From Chloroflexota bacterium (GTDB lineage: Bacteria > Chloroflexota > Dehalococcoidia > UBA2979): a stretch of 35,652 nt of DNA. This document shows positions 1-8,104 of the stretch, piece by piece (position 1 is the stretch's first letter; every line of letters starts with the position of its first letter). Under the pieces are notes generated by a model. The model searched no databases and was not told where the DNA came from. It worked only from the letters and a program-made list of their open reading frames with translations. Where the stretch lies: positions 1-35,652 of the forward strand of contig JAPONQ010000022.1 in the NCBI GenBank assembly GCA_026713865.1, in the 5' to 3' direction. A program made the position numbers and the translations under genes.

Positions 1-84
1 GAGGCGGGGCACGCGCTGCTGCGCAACTTTCTCGAGATGCCGGCCCGCGCGCCCGCTGCGGCGGGCGGTCTCGGAGGGTCGTGA
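1..84 (+). CDS. trpG: Anthranilate synthase component II, C-terminal end (partial)
   Basis: Only the last 27 codons are in the window. The frame runs from base 1 to a TGA at 82-84 and reads EAGHALLRNFLEMPARAP and onward. The segment GHALLRNFLE is the usual tail of TrpG/PabA glutamine amidotransferases, just after the FHPES catalytic motif, which would lie outside the window. TrpG supplies ammonia from glutamine to TrpE for anthranilate synthesis. Its TGA shares the A with the ATG of trpD (TGATG), so the two are translationally coupled. The position directly ahead of trpD supports the call. The exact family, TrpG or PabA, cannot be settled from so short a piece. Confidence 0.8.
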   Translation, partial: EAGHALLRNFLEMPARAPAAAGGLGGS

Positions 85-1133
85 TGGCCGACGGCGCCGA
101 CATCCGCAGCGCGATAGCCGCCCTGGTCGAGGAGCGGCGGGACCTCGGCGAGGCCGAGGCGCGCGCGGCCATGCGCGAGATCATGGAGGGCGAGGCGACA
201 CCCGCGCAGCTGGGCGCCTTCCTCGTCGCCCTCCGTCTCAAGGGCGAGTCGGTCGATGAGATCGTCGGGATGGCGCGCGTGATGCGGGCGCACGTGCGAC
301 CCGTCGAGATCGACCGCGGCCCCCTGCTCGACACCTGCGGAACCGGCGGTTCGGGCATGAAGAGCTTCAACGTCTCCACCGCCGCTGCCTTCGTGGCGGC
401 TGGCGCCGGGGCGGTCGTGGCCAAGCACGGAAACCGCGCGGCGACGTCGCGTTCGGGATCGGCGGACCTGCTGGAGGCGCTCGGCGCGGAGCTGGCTCTC
501 GAGCCCGACGCCGTCGCCCGCTGCATCGAGCGCACCGGCGTCGGCTTCATGTTCGCCCAGGCCTACCACCCCGCGATGCGGCACGCGGCCGGGCCCCGGC
601 GCGAGCTGGGCGTCCGCACCGTCTTCAACATACTCGGCCCGCTCACCAATCCGGCCGGCGCCGGCGCACGCGTGCTCGGCGTCCCGAACGCGGAGATCGG
701 TGAGCGGATCGCGCTCGCCCTCGCGCGGCTCGGGGTCCGGCACGCGCTCGTCGTTTCGGGCGAGGAGGGTCTCGACGAGATCTCGATCGCCGGACCGACG
801 ACGGTCTTCGAGGTCCGGGGCGAGGAGGTCTCGCGCCGCACCATCACCCCGGCCGATCTCGGGCTCCCCGCCCACCGGCTCGACGACGCGCGGGGGGGCA
901 CGCCCGAAGAGAACGCGGCGATACTGAGGTCTGTGTTCGCCGGCGATGGTCCGGAGGCCGTGCGCGACTTCGTGGTGGCCAATGCCGCGGCCGGCCTCTA
1001 TGTGGCGGGGCTCGCGCCGACGCTGCGCCAGGGCGCCGACCAGGCGCGGGAGGCCATCGAGAGCGGCGACGCTGCGGCGCGGGTCGGCTCGTTCGTCGAG
1101 GCGACCCGCCGCCTCGCTGCCGGCGGGAGCTGA
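84..1133 (+). CDS. trpD: Anthranilate phosphoribosyltransferase
   Basis: Transfers the phosphoribosyl group of PRPP to anthranilate, the second step of tryptophan synthesis; cytoplasmic. The 349-residue product has family-normal length. The PRPP-binding glycine motif DTCGTGGSG is at about residues 83-91, the KHGNRAATSRSGSADLLE block at about 114-131, and RRELGVRTVFNILGPLTNPA follows around residues 170-190. The ATG at 84 is preferred to the GTG at 81 because it overlaps the trpG stop as TGATG and leaves a GGAGGG-type ribosome site at 74-79. trpC follows after four bases. I see nothing unusual in the protein. Confidence 0.97.
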   Translation: MADGADIRSAIAALVEERRDLGEAEARAAMREIMEGEATPAQLGAFLVALRLKGESVDEIVGMARVMRAHVRPVEIDRGPLLDTCGTGGSGMKSFNVSTAAAFVAAGAGAVVAKHGNRAATSRSGSADLLEALGAELALEPDAVARCIERTGVGFMFAQAYHPAMRHAAGPRRELGVRTVFNILGPLTNPAGAGARVLGVPNAEIGERIALALARLGVRHALVVSGEEGLDEISIAGPTTVFEVRGEEVSRRTITPADLGLPAHRLDDARGGTPEENAAILRSVFAGDGPEAVRDFVVANAAAGLYVAGLAPTLRQGADQAREAIESGDAAARVGSFVEATRRLAAGGS

Positions 1134-1137
1134 CGTC

Positions 1138-2019
1138 GTGCCCGATCCCCTGCGGCGCACCGGCACCGTGCTCGACGAGATCGTCGCCGGCGTCCGCGGG
1201 CGCCTCGCCGTTCGTCGACGGGAGCAGCCGGAGTCGCAGCTATCGGCGCTCGCCTCGCTCCTTCCCGGCCGGCAGGTGGACTTCTGCGCCCGGCTCCGTG
1301 GCGGCACCTCGCTCACCCCCCCGGGGGCGCGCCTGCAGCTCGTCGCCGAGATCAAGAGGGCGTCGCCGTCGAAGGGCGTCTTCGACGAGGCGCTCGATGC
1401 CTCCGATCGTGCGCTCGCCTACCAGGCCGCCGGCGCCGCCTGCGTCTCGGTGCTGACGGAAGAGGCCTTCTTCCGGGGCTCGATCGCCGATCTGAGAGCC
1501 GTCCGCGGGGCGTTCGGCGCGGATCCGGGACGTCCGGCGCTGCTGCGCAAGGAGTTCATCTTCGACCACTACCAGCTGCGCGAGGCCCGCGCCAACGGAG
1601 CCGACGCCGCCCTGCTGATCGCGATGATGATCGAGCCCGGCGCGCTCGGCGAGCTGGTAGGGGGCGCGCGGGCTCTCGGAATGGAGCCCCTGGTCGAGGT
1701 GCACGACGAGCCCGAGCTCGCCGCGGCGCTCGACGCCGGGGCGCGGGCGATCGGCGTGAACAACCGTGATCTGAGGAGCTTCGACGAGGATCTGGCGACG
1801 ACGGAGAGGCTCGCGCCGCTCGTCCCGGCCGGTGTGACGCTGGTCGCCGAGTCCGGGATCCGCGACGCGGCCGGTGCGGGCCGGATGCACCGGGCGGGGG
1901 CGCGGGCGCTCCTGGTCGGGGAGGCGCTCGTGGTCGCGGGCGCGGGCGGGGTCGCCGCTGCGGCCCGCGAGCTGATGCTCGTCGACGCGCCCCGCACCGC
2001 GGGCGTGGCCCGACCGTGA
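1138..2019 (+). CDS. trpC: Indole-3-glycerol phosphate synthase
   Basis: Closes the ring of CdRP to give indole-3-glycerol phosphate, as a single-domain (beta-alpha)8 barrel. The product is 293 residues from a GTG at 1138, four bases after the trpD stop, with GGGAG upstream. Visible motifs are [10 protein letters not shown] (residues 71-80, catalytic Lys and phosphate region), [12 protein letters not shown], a Glu in LVEVHDE, GVNNRDL and AESGI. It is slightly longer than the usual 255-270 residues because of the N-terminal region and a short Gly/Pro-rich stretch before the first strand. The last TGA overlaps the trpF start as GTGA. Confidence 0.97.
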   Translation: MPDPLRRTGTVLDEIVAGVRGRLAVRRREQPESQLSALASLLPGRQVDFCARLRGGTSLTPPGARLQLVAEIKRASPSKGVFDEALDASDRALAYQAAGAACVSVLTEEAFFRGSIADLRAVRGAFGADPGRPALLRKEFIFDHYQLREARANGADAALLIAMMIEPGALGELVGGARALGMEPLVEVHDEPELAAALDAGARAIGVNNRDLRSFDEDLATTERLAPLVPAGVTLVAESGIRDAAGAGRMHRAGARALLVGEALVVAGAGGVAAAARELMLVDAPRTAGVARP

Positions 2020-2762
2020 GCCTCGTCAAGATCTGCGGCAACCGCACGCCGGAGGACGTGCTCACGGCGGCGGAGGCGGGGGCCGATTTCGTCGGCATGA
2101 TCTTCGCGCGCTCCGGGCGTCGCGTCGACGCCCAGCAGGCCAACGCGATGGTGCGCGCGCTCGGCGATCCGCTGGCCGCGCGCCCCCTCGCCGTGCCGCC
2201 GCCGGCGCGTCCGCACGTGCGCGAGGAGGCGGAGGCCTGGTTCCGCCACGGGGCTCAACTGCTCGAGTCCTACCTCCAGTCGAAGCGACCGCTCACCGTC
2301 GGCGTCTTCGCCGACCAGGAACCGGAGGAGGTGAACGCGATCGCCGAGGAGGCCGGCGTCGACCTGGTCCAGCTCGCCGGCGAGGAGAGCTGGGAGGACT
2401 GCCTGCTTCTCACCCGCCAGGCGATCCAGGTCATGCACGTCCCGCTGGCCGACCCCTCCTCCGACCCCATGGGGCTCGTCGAGCCGGGTTTCGCGGTGGG
2501 GCTGATGCTCGACTCCGCGTACGGTCCCTATCGCGGCGGCAGCGGCCGGGCCTTCGACTGGGAGGTCGCGCGCCGGGTCTCCTCGCGACTCCCGATGTTC
2601 CTCGCCGGCGGCCTCACGCCCGAGAACATGAACGAGGCGATCGCGACCGTCCGCCCGTGGGCGGTGGATGTCGCCACCGGCGTGGAGCACGCCGGGCGCA
2701 AGGATCCCGCGCTGGTGCGTGCCTTCGTCACCGCCGCGAAGAGCGAGGAGGCGTCGGCGTGA
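2016..2762 (+). CDS. trpF: Phosphoribosylanthranilate isomerase with internal insert
   Basis: Catalyses the Amadori rearrangement of PRA to CdRP. The product is 248 residues, longer than the usual 200-220. The start of the barrel ([12 protein letters not shown], general-base Cys at residue 7), the catalytic-Asp region [19 protein letters not shown] and VDVATGVE are all present, so it should be active. The extra length is a segment at about residues 51-91, between the [10 protein letters not shown] strand and the TVGVFADQ strand. It is Pro/Ala-rich and then helical. The GTG start overlaps the trpC stop and the TGA overlaps the trpB start, both as GTGA. A separate trpF argues against the PriA-type arrangement of many actinobacteria. 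Confidence 0.95.
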   Translation: MSLVKICGNRTPEDVLTAAEAGADFVGMIFARSGRRVDAQQANAMVRALGDPLAARPLAVPPPARPHVREEAEAWFRHGAQLLESYLQSKRPLTVGVFADQEPEEVNAIAEEAGVDLVQLAGEESWEDCLLLTRQAIQVMHVPLADPSSDPMGLVEPGFAVGLMLDSAYGPYRGGSGRAFDWEVARRVSSRLPMFLAGGLTPENMNEAIATVRPWAVDVATGVEHAGRKDPALVRAFVTAAKSEEASA

Positions 2763-3955
2763 GCGGCGCGGGAGCGACGCTGCCGGACGCCCGCGGACGC
2801 TTCGGCGATTTCGGGGGGCGCTACATCCCCGAGACGCTGATGCCCGCGATCGCCGAGCTGGAGTCGGCATACCGGCGCTCGCGCACCGACGCGGCCTTCC
2901 AGCGGGAGCTGGACGGCCTGCTCGCGAGCTACGTCGGGCGCCCCACGCCCGTGACCTTCGCCGCGAACCTCTCGCAGGCGCTGGGTCCGCGCATCTACCT
3001 CAAGCGCGAGGATCTGCTGCACACCGGCGCGCACAAGATCAACGCCGCGCTCGCGCAGGCGTTGCTGGCTCGCGGGATGGGGAAGCGCCGCATCGTCGCG
3101 GAGACGGGCGCCGGTCAGCACGGCGTCGCCGCGGCCACGGCCTGCGCGCTGCTCGGCCTGGAGTGCGTCGTCTACATGGGGGCGGAGGACGTGCGCCGGC
3201 AGTCGCTCAACGTCTTCCGCATGAAGCTGCTCGGCGCCGAGGTGCGCCCGGTCGCGGCCGGGTCGCGCACGCTCAAGGACGCCATCAACGAGGCCATCCG
3301 CGACTGGGTGACCAACGTCGAGACCACGCACTACCTGATCGGGAGCGTGGTGGGCCCCCATCCCTACCCGGAGATGGTGCGCGACTTCCAGGCGGTGATC
3401 GGGCGCGAGGCGCGTGCGCAGCTGCTCGACCTCGAGGGGCGCCTCCCCACCGTCGCCGTGGCCTGCGTGGGCGGCGGCTCGAACGCGATCGGCCTCTTCC
3501 ACGCCTTCCGCGACGACCCGGTGCGACTCGTGGGCGTGGAGGCGGCCGGCGAGGGCCTGCAGGGGCGCCACGCGGCGACCCTCACTGCGGGGGCCCCGGG
3601 CGTGCTCCACGGCGCTCGCTCCTACGTGCTGCAGGACGCCCACGGGCAGATCGCCGAGGCGCACTCGATCTCGGCCGGGCTCGACTACCCGGGGGTCGGG
3701 CCGGAGCATGCCTGGCTCAAGCGGGCCGCGCGCGCCGAGTACGTCTCCGTGACCGATCGCGAGGCTCTGGCCGGCTTCGAGCTGCTCTGCCGCAGCGAGG
3801 GGATCATCCCGGCGCTCGAGCCGGCGCACGCGATCGCGCACCTCTCGGCCCTGGCCGGGGAACTGGGGGACGAGGACATCGTGCTGCTCAATCTCTCGGG
3901 ACGGGGCGACAAGGACATGGGAACGGTCGCCGACGCGCTCGGCCTGACGCTGTAG
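2759..3955 (+). CDS. trpB: Tryptophan synthase beta chain
   Basis: PLP enzyme that joins indole and serine to make tryptophan, working with TrpA. The 398-residue product matches the TrpB1 family. It opens with the conserved [19 protein letters not shown] block and has the PLP lysine in [11 protein letters not shown] (Lys93). It also carries [19 protein letters not shown], the phosphate-binding GGGSNAIG loop, and [14 protein letters not shown] near the C terminus. The GTG start overlaps the trpF stop (GTGA). Unusually, trpA does not follow directly: a CPBP-family membrane protein begins four bases after this stop. Confidence 0.98.
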   Translation: MSGAGATLPDARGRFGDFGGRYIPETLMPAIAELESAYRRSRTDAAFQRELDGLLASYVGRPTPVTFAANLSQALGPRIYLKREDLLHTGAHKINAALAQALLARGMGKRRIVAETGAGQHGVAAATACALLGLECVVYMGAEDVRRQSLNVFRMKLLGAEVRPVAAGSRTLKDAINEAIRDWVTNVETTHYLIGSVVGPHPYPEMVRDFQAVIGREARAQLLDLEGRLPTVAVACVGGGSNAIGLFHAFRDDPVRLVGVEAAGEGLQGRHAATLTAGAPGVLHGARSYVLQDAHGQIAEAHSISAGLDYPGVGPEHAWLKRAARAEYVSVTDREALAGFELLCRSEGIIPALEPAHAIAHLSALAGELGDEDIVLLNLSGRGDKDMGTVADALGLTL

Positions 3956-3959
3956 CGCC

Positions 3960-4712
3960 GTGCTCACCCACCGGAGACCCGTCCCGCCGCCGGCCCGGCC
4001 CGCCGCCGGGCCGGCGCCCGGCATCGCCCGGGCGCCGTGGCAGGCCTCCGATCTCGTTCTCGGCACGGGCGGGCTGCTGCTCGCGCTCGCGCTCGCCGTC
4101 GCCCTGATCGTGGCCCTCGGCGTCCCGGCGGAGGGCGGCGAGGAGCGGACCGTCGCGGCGGCGATCGGGATCAACGCCGCGATGGCCGGGATCGTGCTCG
4201 GCCTCGCGGCGAGGCGCGGGATCTCGCTCGCCGACCTCGGATTGCGGCGCCCGGCCCGCTGGCGGCTGCTGCCCGTCGCCTGGGCGGGCGCCTACGCCGT
4301 GCTCGCCCTCTACGCGGCGCTGCTGCTCGTGCCCGAGGCGCTCGGCCTCGATGTCTCGATGCTGCGGGAGGGCAACCCGCCGCCGATCGGCGCCGAGGCC
4401 GGGCCGGCCGCCGTCCTGCTGGCGGCATTCGCCGTGATCGCGGCGGCGCCGCTCGGCGAGGAGCTCTTCTTCCGGGGACTGCTCTACCGCGGCCTCCGGA
4501 GCCGTTCGCGGATGCTGCCGGCGCTCGCCGTGTCGGGACTCCTCTTCGGGCTCTTCCACCTCAACGTCGGCGTTCTCGTGCCCTTCACGGCCATCGGGAT
4601 GCTCTTTGCCTGGGCCGTCGAGCGATCGGGCTCCCTGTGGACGTCGGTCGGCGCGCACGCCGCGTTCAACTCGCTGGCCTTCGGGCTCCACCTCGCCGGA
4701 GCCGGCTCGTGA
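3960..4712 (+). CDS. CPBP-family intramembrane metalloprotease inside the trp operon
   Basis: A polytopic membrane protein of 250 residues with several hydrophobic segments, for example about residues 33-54, 65-84, 103-125, 147-165 and 186-215. All three CPBP (Abi, Rce1-like) motifs are intact: EELFFRGLLYRGL (Glu167, Glu168, Arg172), FGLFHLN (His200) and GAHAAFNSLAFG (His233, Asn237). The family includes CAAX-type prenyl proteases and bacteriocin-immunity proteins; the substrate here is unknown. The GTG start is four bases after trpB and the stop overlaps the trpA start as GTGA, so it is translated as part of the operon. The N-terminal 30 residues are Pro/Arg-rich and probably cytoplasmic. 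Confidence 0.9.
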   Translation: MLTHRRPVPPPARPAAGPAPGIARAPWQASDLVLGTGGLLLALALAVALIVALGVPAEGGEERTVAAAIGINAAMAGIVLGLAARRGISLADLGLRRPARWRLLPVAWAGAYAVLALYAALLLVPEALGLDVSMLREGNPPPIGAEAGPAAVLLAAFAVIAAAPLGEELFFRGLLYRGLRSRSRMLPALAVSGLLFGLFHLNVGVLVPFTAIGMLFAWAVERSGSLWTSVGAHAAFNSLAFGLHLAGAGS

Positions 4713-5539
4713 GCGCGGGCTCCGGCGACGACCGGATCGCCCGGGCCTTCTCCCGGGCGCGCTCCGAGGGACGGCCGGCGCTGATCCCGTTTCTCCCGGT
4801 GTGCTGGCCGGAGCCGGACGCCACTCAGGAGATCGTGCGCGCGGCGGTGGAGGGCGGCGCGGATGCGGTGGAATTCGGCTTCCCGTTCAGCGATCCGCTC
4901 GCCGACGGCGTGACCAACCAGCGCGCCTACGAGGAGGCGATCGCGAACGGCGCGACGATCGAGCGGCTGCTCGCGATCAGCCGCGATCTGCGCGCGGGGG
5001 ACGTTCGCGTGCCCTTCCTGATCATGGGATACTTCAATCCGCTGCTCGCCTACGGGGCGGGCAGGTTCGTGCGGGACGCCGCCGAGGCGGGCATCGACGG
5101 GCTGATCCTGGTCGACCTCCCTCCGGAGGAGGACGAGGATTTCCGGTCGCTGGCCCGGGAGGCGGGACTGCACCTGGTGTACCTGCTGGCGCCCACGTCG
5201 ACCGACGAGCGAATCGCTCGCGTGGCGGAGGCCGCAAGCGGGTTCATCTACTGCGTGAGCGTCGCCGGCGTGACCGGCCCGCGAGCGGAGCTCCCCCCTG
5301 CGCTCCCCGACCTGATCGGGCGCGTGCGGGCGCGGACCCACCTCCCGCTCGCCGTCGGTTTCGGCATCTCGGCGGCGCGGCATGTGCGGGAAGTGGGTCG
5401 CATCGCAGACGGCGCGATCGTGGGGAGCGCGTTCGTGGAAGCCATCCGCGAGGCACCCCGGGAGAGCCGGGCCGAGCAGGTCCGGGAGTTCGTGAGGGGA
5501 ATCGCCGGCCGTGAGCCAGCCGCGTCGGGAGCGGACTGA
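4709..5539 (+). CDS. trpA: Tryptophan synthase alpha chain
   Basis: Cleaves indole-3-glycerol phosphate to indole and G3P and passes indole to TrpB. The product is 276 residues. Key motifs are present: VEFGFPFSDPLADG with the catalytic Glu and Asp, MGYFNPLLAYG, LILVDLPPEE, LLAPTSTDERI, IYCVSVAGVTG and AVGFGI. The first strand reads LIPFLPVCWPEPD, where most TrpA proteins have a YLTAGDPD-type sequence, so this loop is divergent. The GTG start overlaps the CPBP gene stop. No clear terminator follows; the next 203 bases lead into the chorismate mutase gene. Confidence 0.96.
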   Translation: MSAGSGDDRIARAFSRARSEGRPALIPFLPVCWPEPDATQEIVRAAVEGGADAVEFGFPFSDPLADGVTNQRAYEEAIANGATIERLLAISRDLRAGDVRVPFLIMGYFNPLLAYGAGRFVRDAAEAGIDGLILVDLPPEEDEDFRSLAREAGLHLVYLLAPTSTDERIARVAEAASGFIYCVSVAGVTGPRAELPPALPDLIGRVRARTHLPLAVGFGISAARHVREVGRIADGAIVGSAFVEAIREAPRESRAEQVREFVRGIAGREPAASGAD

Positions 5540-5662
5540 GCGGGACTCTCGGGGGGTGGCGCCGACGCCGCGCCCCGGACCCGCCGCGTCCCCGGGCGGC
5601 CGGGCTCTGGCCGGCAGCTTTGGGCGCCGGGCGCCGACCCGCGTCGCCAGCGGCGCGGGGAG

Positions 5663-5693
5663 CCGGTAGGGCGGGGACGTCCGCCCCACCCGG
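5663..5693 (+). promoter_or_regulatory. Strong hairpin upstream of the chorismate mutase gene
   Basis: Left arm 5663-5674 (CCGGTAGGGCGG) pairs with right arm 5681-5693 (CCGCCCCACCCGG) around a six-base loop. The stem has 11 pairs with one A-C mismatch and one bulged C. It lies in the 203-base gap between trpA and the chorismate mutase gene. There is no following T-run, so it is not a classical intrinsic terminator. It could mark an operon boundary or a leader element for the aroH/aroF pair. No T-box or Trp-leader peptide could be recognised. Confidence 0.4.
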
Positions 5694-5742
5694 CCGTCCG
5701 ATGAGACGTCGTGAGTGCACACGGGATGGGGGCACACGCGCC

Positions 5743-6138
5743 ATGCCGGTCCGCGGTATCCGGGGCGCCACAACGGCGGCGACGAACTCGCGCGAGGCGA
5801 TCCTCGAGGCGACGTCGGAGCTGCTCGAGTGCCTCGTGCGCGCCAACGGCGTGCGACGCGAGGACGTTGCCTCGATTCTCTTCAGCACGACGCCGGACCT
5901 GAACGCGGAGTTCCCCGCCGTCGCCGCGCGTACGGCTGGCTGGACGGAGGTCGCGCTGCTCTGCACACACGAGATGATGGTGCCGGGCAGCCTCCCGCAG
6001 TGCGTGCGCATCCTGATTCACGTCAACACGGATCGGCCCGCGGACGAGATGGAGCACATCTACCTGAGGGGAGCCCGGGCGCTGCGTCCCGATCTCACGA
6101 TCGAGCCGGAGTCCGGGGCCCCGGAGGAGTCATCGTGA
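5743..6138 (+). CDS. aroH: Chorismate mutase, AroH class
   Basis: Converts chorismate to prephenate for Phe and Tyr synthesis; trimeric pseudo-alpha/beta barrel class. The 131-residue product aligns with Bacillus subtilis AroH from the first strand (VRGIRGATT) to RPDLT. The active-site set is visible: Arg7, Cys74, Glu77 (CTHEM), Arg89 and Tyr107, each matching the known Bacillus residue. The ATG at 5743 is chosen because it begins at the conserved N terminus; upstream in-frame sequence is low-complexity. A GGATGGGGG stretch lies 10-18 bases upstream. The TGA overlaps the next start as GTGA. Confidence 0.95.
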   Translation: MPVRGIRGATTAATNSREAILEATSELLECLVRANGVRREDVASILFSTTPDLNAEFPAVAARTAGWTEVALLCTHEMMVPGSLPQCVRILIHVNTDRPADEMEHIYLRGARALRPDLTIEPESGAPEESS

Positions 6139-7178
6139 TCGTTGTGATGAGTATGGGACACGAGCCGGAGCAGCGAGACGCCGTCGTCGGCCGGATCCGC
6201 GAGCTCGGGTTGCGAGAGCGCGAAATCATCGGCGTCGAGCGCACGGTCATCGCCGTGCTGGGGCAGGTCTACCCCGAGCTCCGTGACGAGTTCGCGACGA
6301 TGGAGGGCGTCGACGACGTGGTGCGCATCTCCAAGCCGTACAAGCTTGCCTCACGGGAGACGCATCCCGAGGACACCGTCGTCGATCTGCCGTACGGGGT
6401 TCGCGTCGGGGGCGGCAAGACGGTGCTGATAGCCGGCCCCTGCTCGATCGAGAGCGAGGAGCAGCTCTTCGAGGCGGCCCGTGCGGTCCGCCGCTCGGGC
6501 GCGCACATCCTGCGCGGCGGCGCCTTCAAGCCCCGTACGTCTCCCTACGCCTTCCGCGGGCTGGGCCTGGAGGGGTTGCGGTTGCTCGCGGCGGCCGGCG
6601 CCGAGCTCTCGATGCCGGTCATCACGGAGCTTCTCTCCGAGCGAGATGTGGAGTCCGTCGCCGAGTACTCGGACGTGCTGCAGATCGGCGCCCGCAACTC
6701 GCAGAACTTCTCGCTGCTGGACGAGGTGGGTCGCGTCGGGAAGCCGGTCATGCTCAAGCGAGGCCTCGCGGGCACCATCGAGGAGTGGCTGCTCGCCGCC
6801 GAGTACATCCTCTCCCACGGGAACTCGCAGCTGATCCTCTGCGAGCGAGGCATACGGACGTTCGAGGTCGCGACGCGCAACACGCTGGACCTCAACGCCG
6901 TCGCCATGGTGAAGCGGCTCTCCCACCTGCCCGTCCTCGCCGATCCCTCGCACGGGACCGGGAAGTGGTACCTGGTGCAGCCGATGGCGCTCGCGTCCCT
7001 CGCCGCAGGGGCGGACGGCGTGATGGTCGAGGTGCACCCGAGCCCCGATCACGCGCTCTCGGACGGGGCGCAGTCGCTGACCCCCGACAACTTCGATGTG
7101 CTGATGCAGCGTGCGCGCGCCGTCGCCGAGGCGGTCGGGCGGCCGCTCCACGCGCTCCCGGCGGCGGCCTCCCGATGA
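6135..7178 (+). CDS. aroF: 3-deoxy-7-phosphoheptulonate (DAHP) synthase, type I-beta with N-terminal regulatory domain
   Basis: First enzyme of the shikimate pathway, joining PEP and erythrose 4-phosphate. The 347-residue product has an N-terminal ferredoxin-like domain (about residues 1-70). In the Thermotoga maritima homologue this domain gives feedback control by tyrosine or phenylalanine. The catalytic barrel follows: AGPCSIES with metal Cys103, RGGAFKPRTSPYAF, QIGARNSQNF, LKRGL, LCERGIRTFE, DPSHGTGK and VEVHPSPDHALSDG. The start is a GTG overlapping the aroH stop, with GGAGGAG six bases upstream; ATG codons at 6147 and 6153 would cut the first strand. Placed with aroH and the trp genes, it controls flow into the whole set. 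Confidence 0.97.
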   Translation: MIVVMSMGHEPEQRDAVVGRIRELGLREREIIGVERTVIAVLGQVYPELRDEFATMEGVDDVVRISKPYKLASRETHPEDTVVDLPYGVRVGGGKTVLIAGPCSIESEEQLFEAARAVRRSGAHILRGGAFKPRTSPYAFRGLGLEGLRLLAAAGAELSMPVITELLSERDVESVAEYSDVLQIGARNSQNFSLLDEVGRVGKPVMLKRGLAGTIEEWLLAAEYILSHGNSQLILCERGIRTFEVATRNTLDLNAVAMVKRLSHLPVLADPSHGTGKWYLVQPMALASLAAGADGVMVEVHPSPDHALSDGAQSLTPDNFDVLMQRARAVAEAVGRPLHALPAAASR

Positions 7179-7195
7179 GCGCGGATCTCGTGTGA
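7175..7195 (+). other. Six-codon mini-ORF bridging aroF and scpA
   Basis: ATG AGC GCG GAT CTC GTG TGA. Its ATG overlaps the aroF stop (ATGA, 7175-7178) and its TGA overlaps the scpA GTG (GTGA, 7192-7195). A ribosome ending aroF could restart here and be delivered to the scpA start. The overlaps are seen directly; the coupling role is inference. Confidence 0.35.
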
Positions 7196-8025
7196 CGGCA
7201 GGCCGGGAACAGGAGGCGCCCCGCGCGGGCGTGCCGGACGCCCGCAGCGGGGACGACGCGGCCCCGTTCGCGCTGAGGCTTCCCGCCTTCGAGGGACCGC
7301 TCGACCTGCTGCTGCAGCTGATTGAGCGCCGCGAGCTCGACGTCACGGCGGTCTCGCTGCTCGAGGTCACCGAGCAGTACCTCGCGCACCTGCGGGCGGC
7401 CGACCGCATCGATGTCGCGCGCCTCGCCGAGTTCATCGCGATCGGCGCCCGGCTGCTGCTCCTGAAGTCTCGCGCCCTGCTCCCGCGCGCCCCGGAGGAG
7501 GGGGAGGAGAGCGCCGAGGAGGACGACGCCGAGGCGCTCGTCGCCGCCCTCCGCGAATACCGGCGCTACCGGGATCTCGCCGGCGAACTCCGCGCACGCG
7601 GCGAGGCGGGACGCTCCTACCGGCGCGAGGCGCCGGCGCCGGAGCGCCCCCCGGGGAGCGGCCTCGACGGGGTGGAGATGGAGACGCTGGCGGCGATCCT
7701 GCGCGGCGTGCTCGAGCGCTTCGCCGCGGAGCAGGACTCCGGCGTCACCCCGGTGCAGCGGGAGCGCGTCCGCCTGCGAGACCGGATCGAGGTGCTCGTC
7801 GCGCGGCTGGAAGAGGAGCGCCGCCTCTCCTTCCGCAGCCTGCTGGAAGGTGCACGCTCGCGCCTGCAGGTCGTCGTCGACTTCCTCGCCGTGCTGGAGC
7901 TGATCAAGGCAGGCTTCGTCGAGGCGACGCAAACCACGCCCTTCGGCGACATCGAGCTCGAACGCCGGCCCGGCGCCCTGCCGCCCGTGCCCGCGCAGCT
8001 CGCCCTCGATCTCCCCGACCAGTAG
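7192..8025 (+). CDS. scpA: Segregation and condensation protein A (kleisin)
   Basis: Kleisin subunit that bridges SMC heads in bacterial condensin for chromosome segregation. The 277-residue product has a short disordered start (about residues 1-22), then the hallmark FEGPLDLLLQLIERRELDVTAVSLLEVTEQYL and the following LAEFIAIGARLLLLKSRALLP helix that binds SMC. A charged linker (EEGEESAEEDDAEA) follows. The C-terminal winged-helix region (FLAVLELIKAGFVEATQTTPFGDI) binds the SMC head. The GTG start overlaps the mini-ORF stop. scpB, the usual neighbour, is not in the window; ribF comes next. Confidence 0.94.
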   Translation: MTAGREQEAPRAGVPDARSGDDAAPFALRLPAFEGPLDLLLQLIERRELDVTAVSLLEVTEQYLAHLRAADRIDVARLAEFIAIGARLLLLKSRALLPRAPEEGEESAEEDDAEALVAALREYRRYRDLAGELRARGEAGRSYRREAPAPERPPGSGLDGVEMETLAAILRGVLERFAAEQDSGVTPVQRERVRLRDRIEVLVARLEEERRLSFRSLLEGARSRLQVVVDFLAVLELIKAGFVEATQTTPFGDIELERRPGALPPVPAQLALDLPDQ

Positions 8026-8047
8026 CCGTGCCGCCGCACCTGCGCGG

Positions 8048-8056
8048 TGCTACGAT
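8048..8056 (+). promoter_or_regulatory. Possible extended -10 promoter for ribF-tyrS
   Basis: TGCTACGAT fits the TGn-TAnnAT extended -10 form. It lies in the 79-base gap after scpA, about 50 bases before the ribF GTG. No convincing -35 box is visible. Confidence 0.3.
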
Positions 8057-8104
8057 CGCTCCGTCCACCGGCCCCGGCCGCCAGCGAAGGGATCCCCACC
8101 GCCC

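Noticed and set aside
5540-5742. T-box riboswitch or Trp leader peptide
   Set aside because: No GGTGGNACCGCG-like T-box sequence, no specifier-loop pattern and no short ORF with tandem Trp codons were seen.
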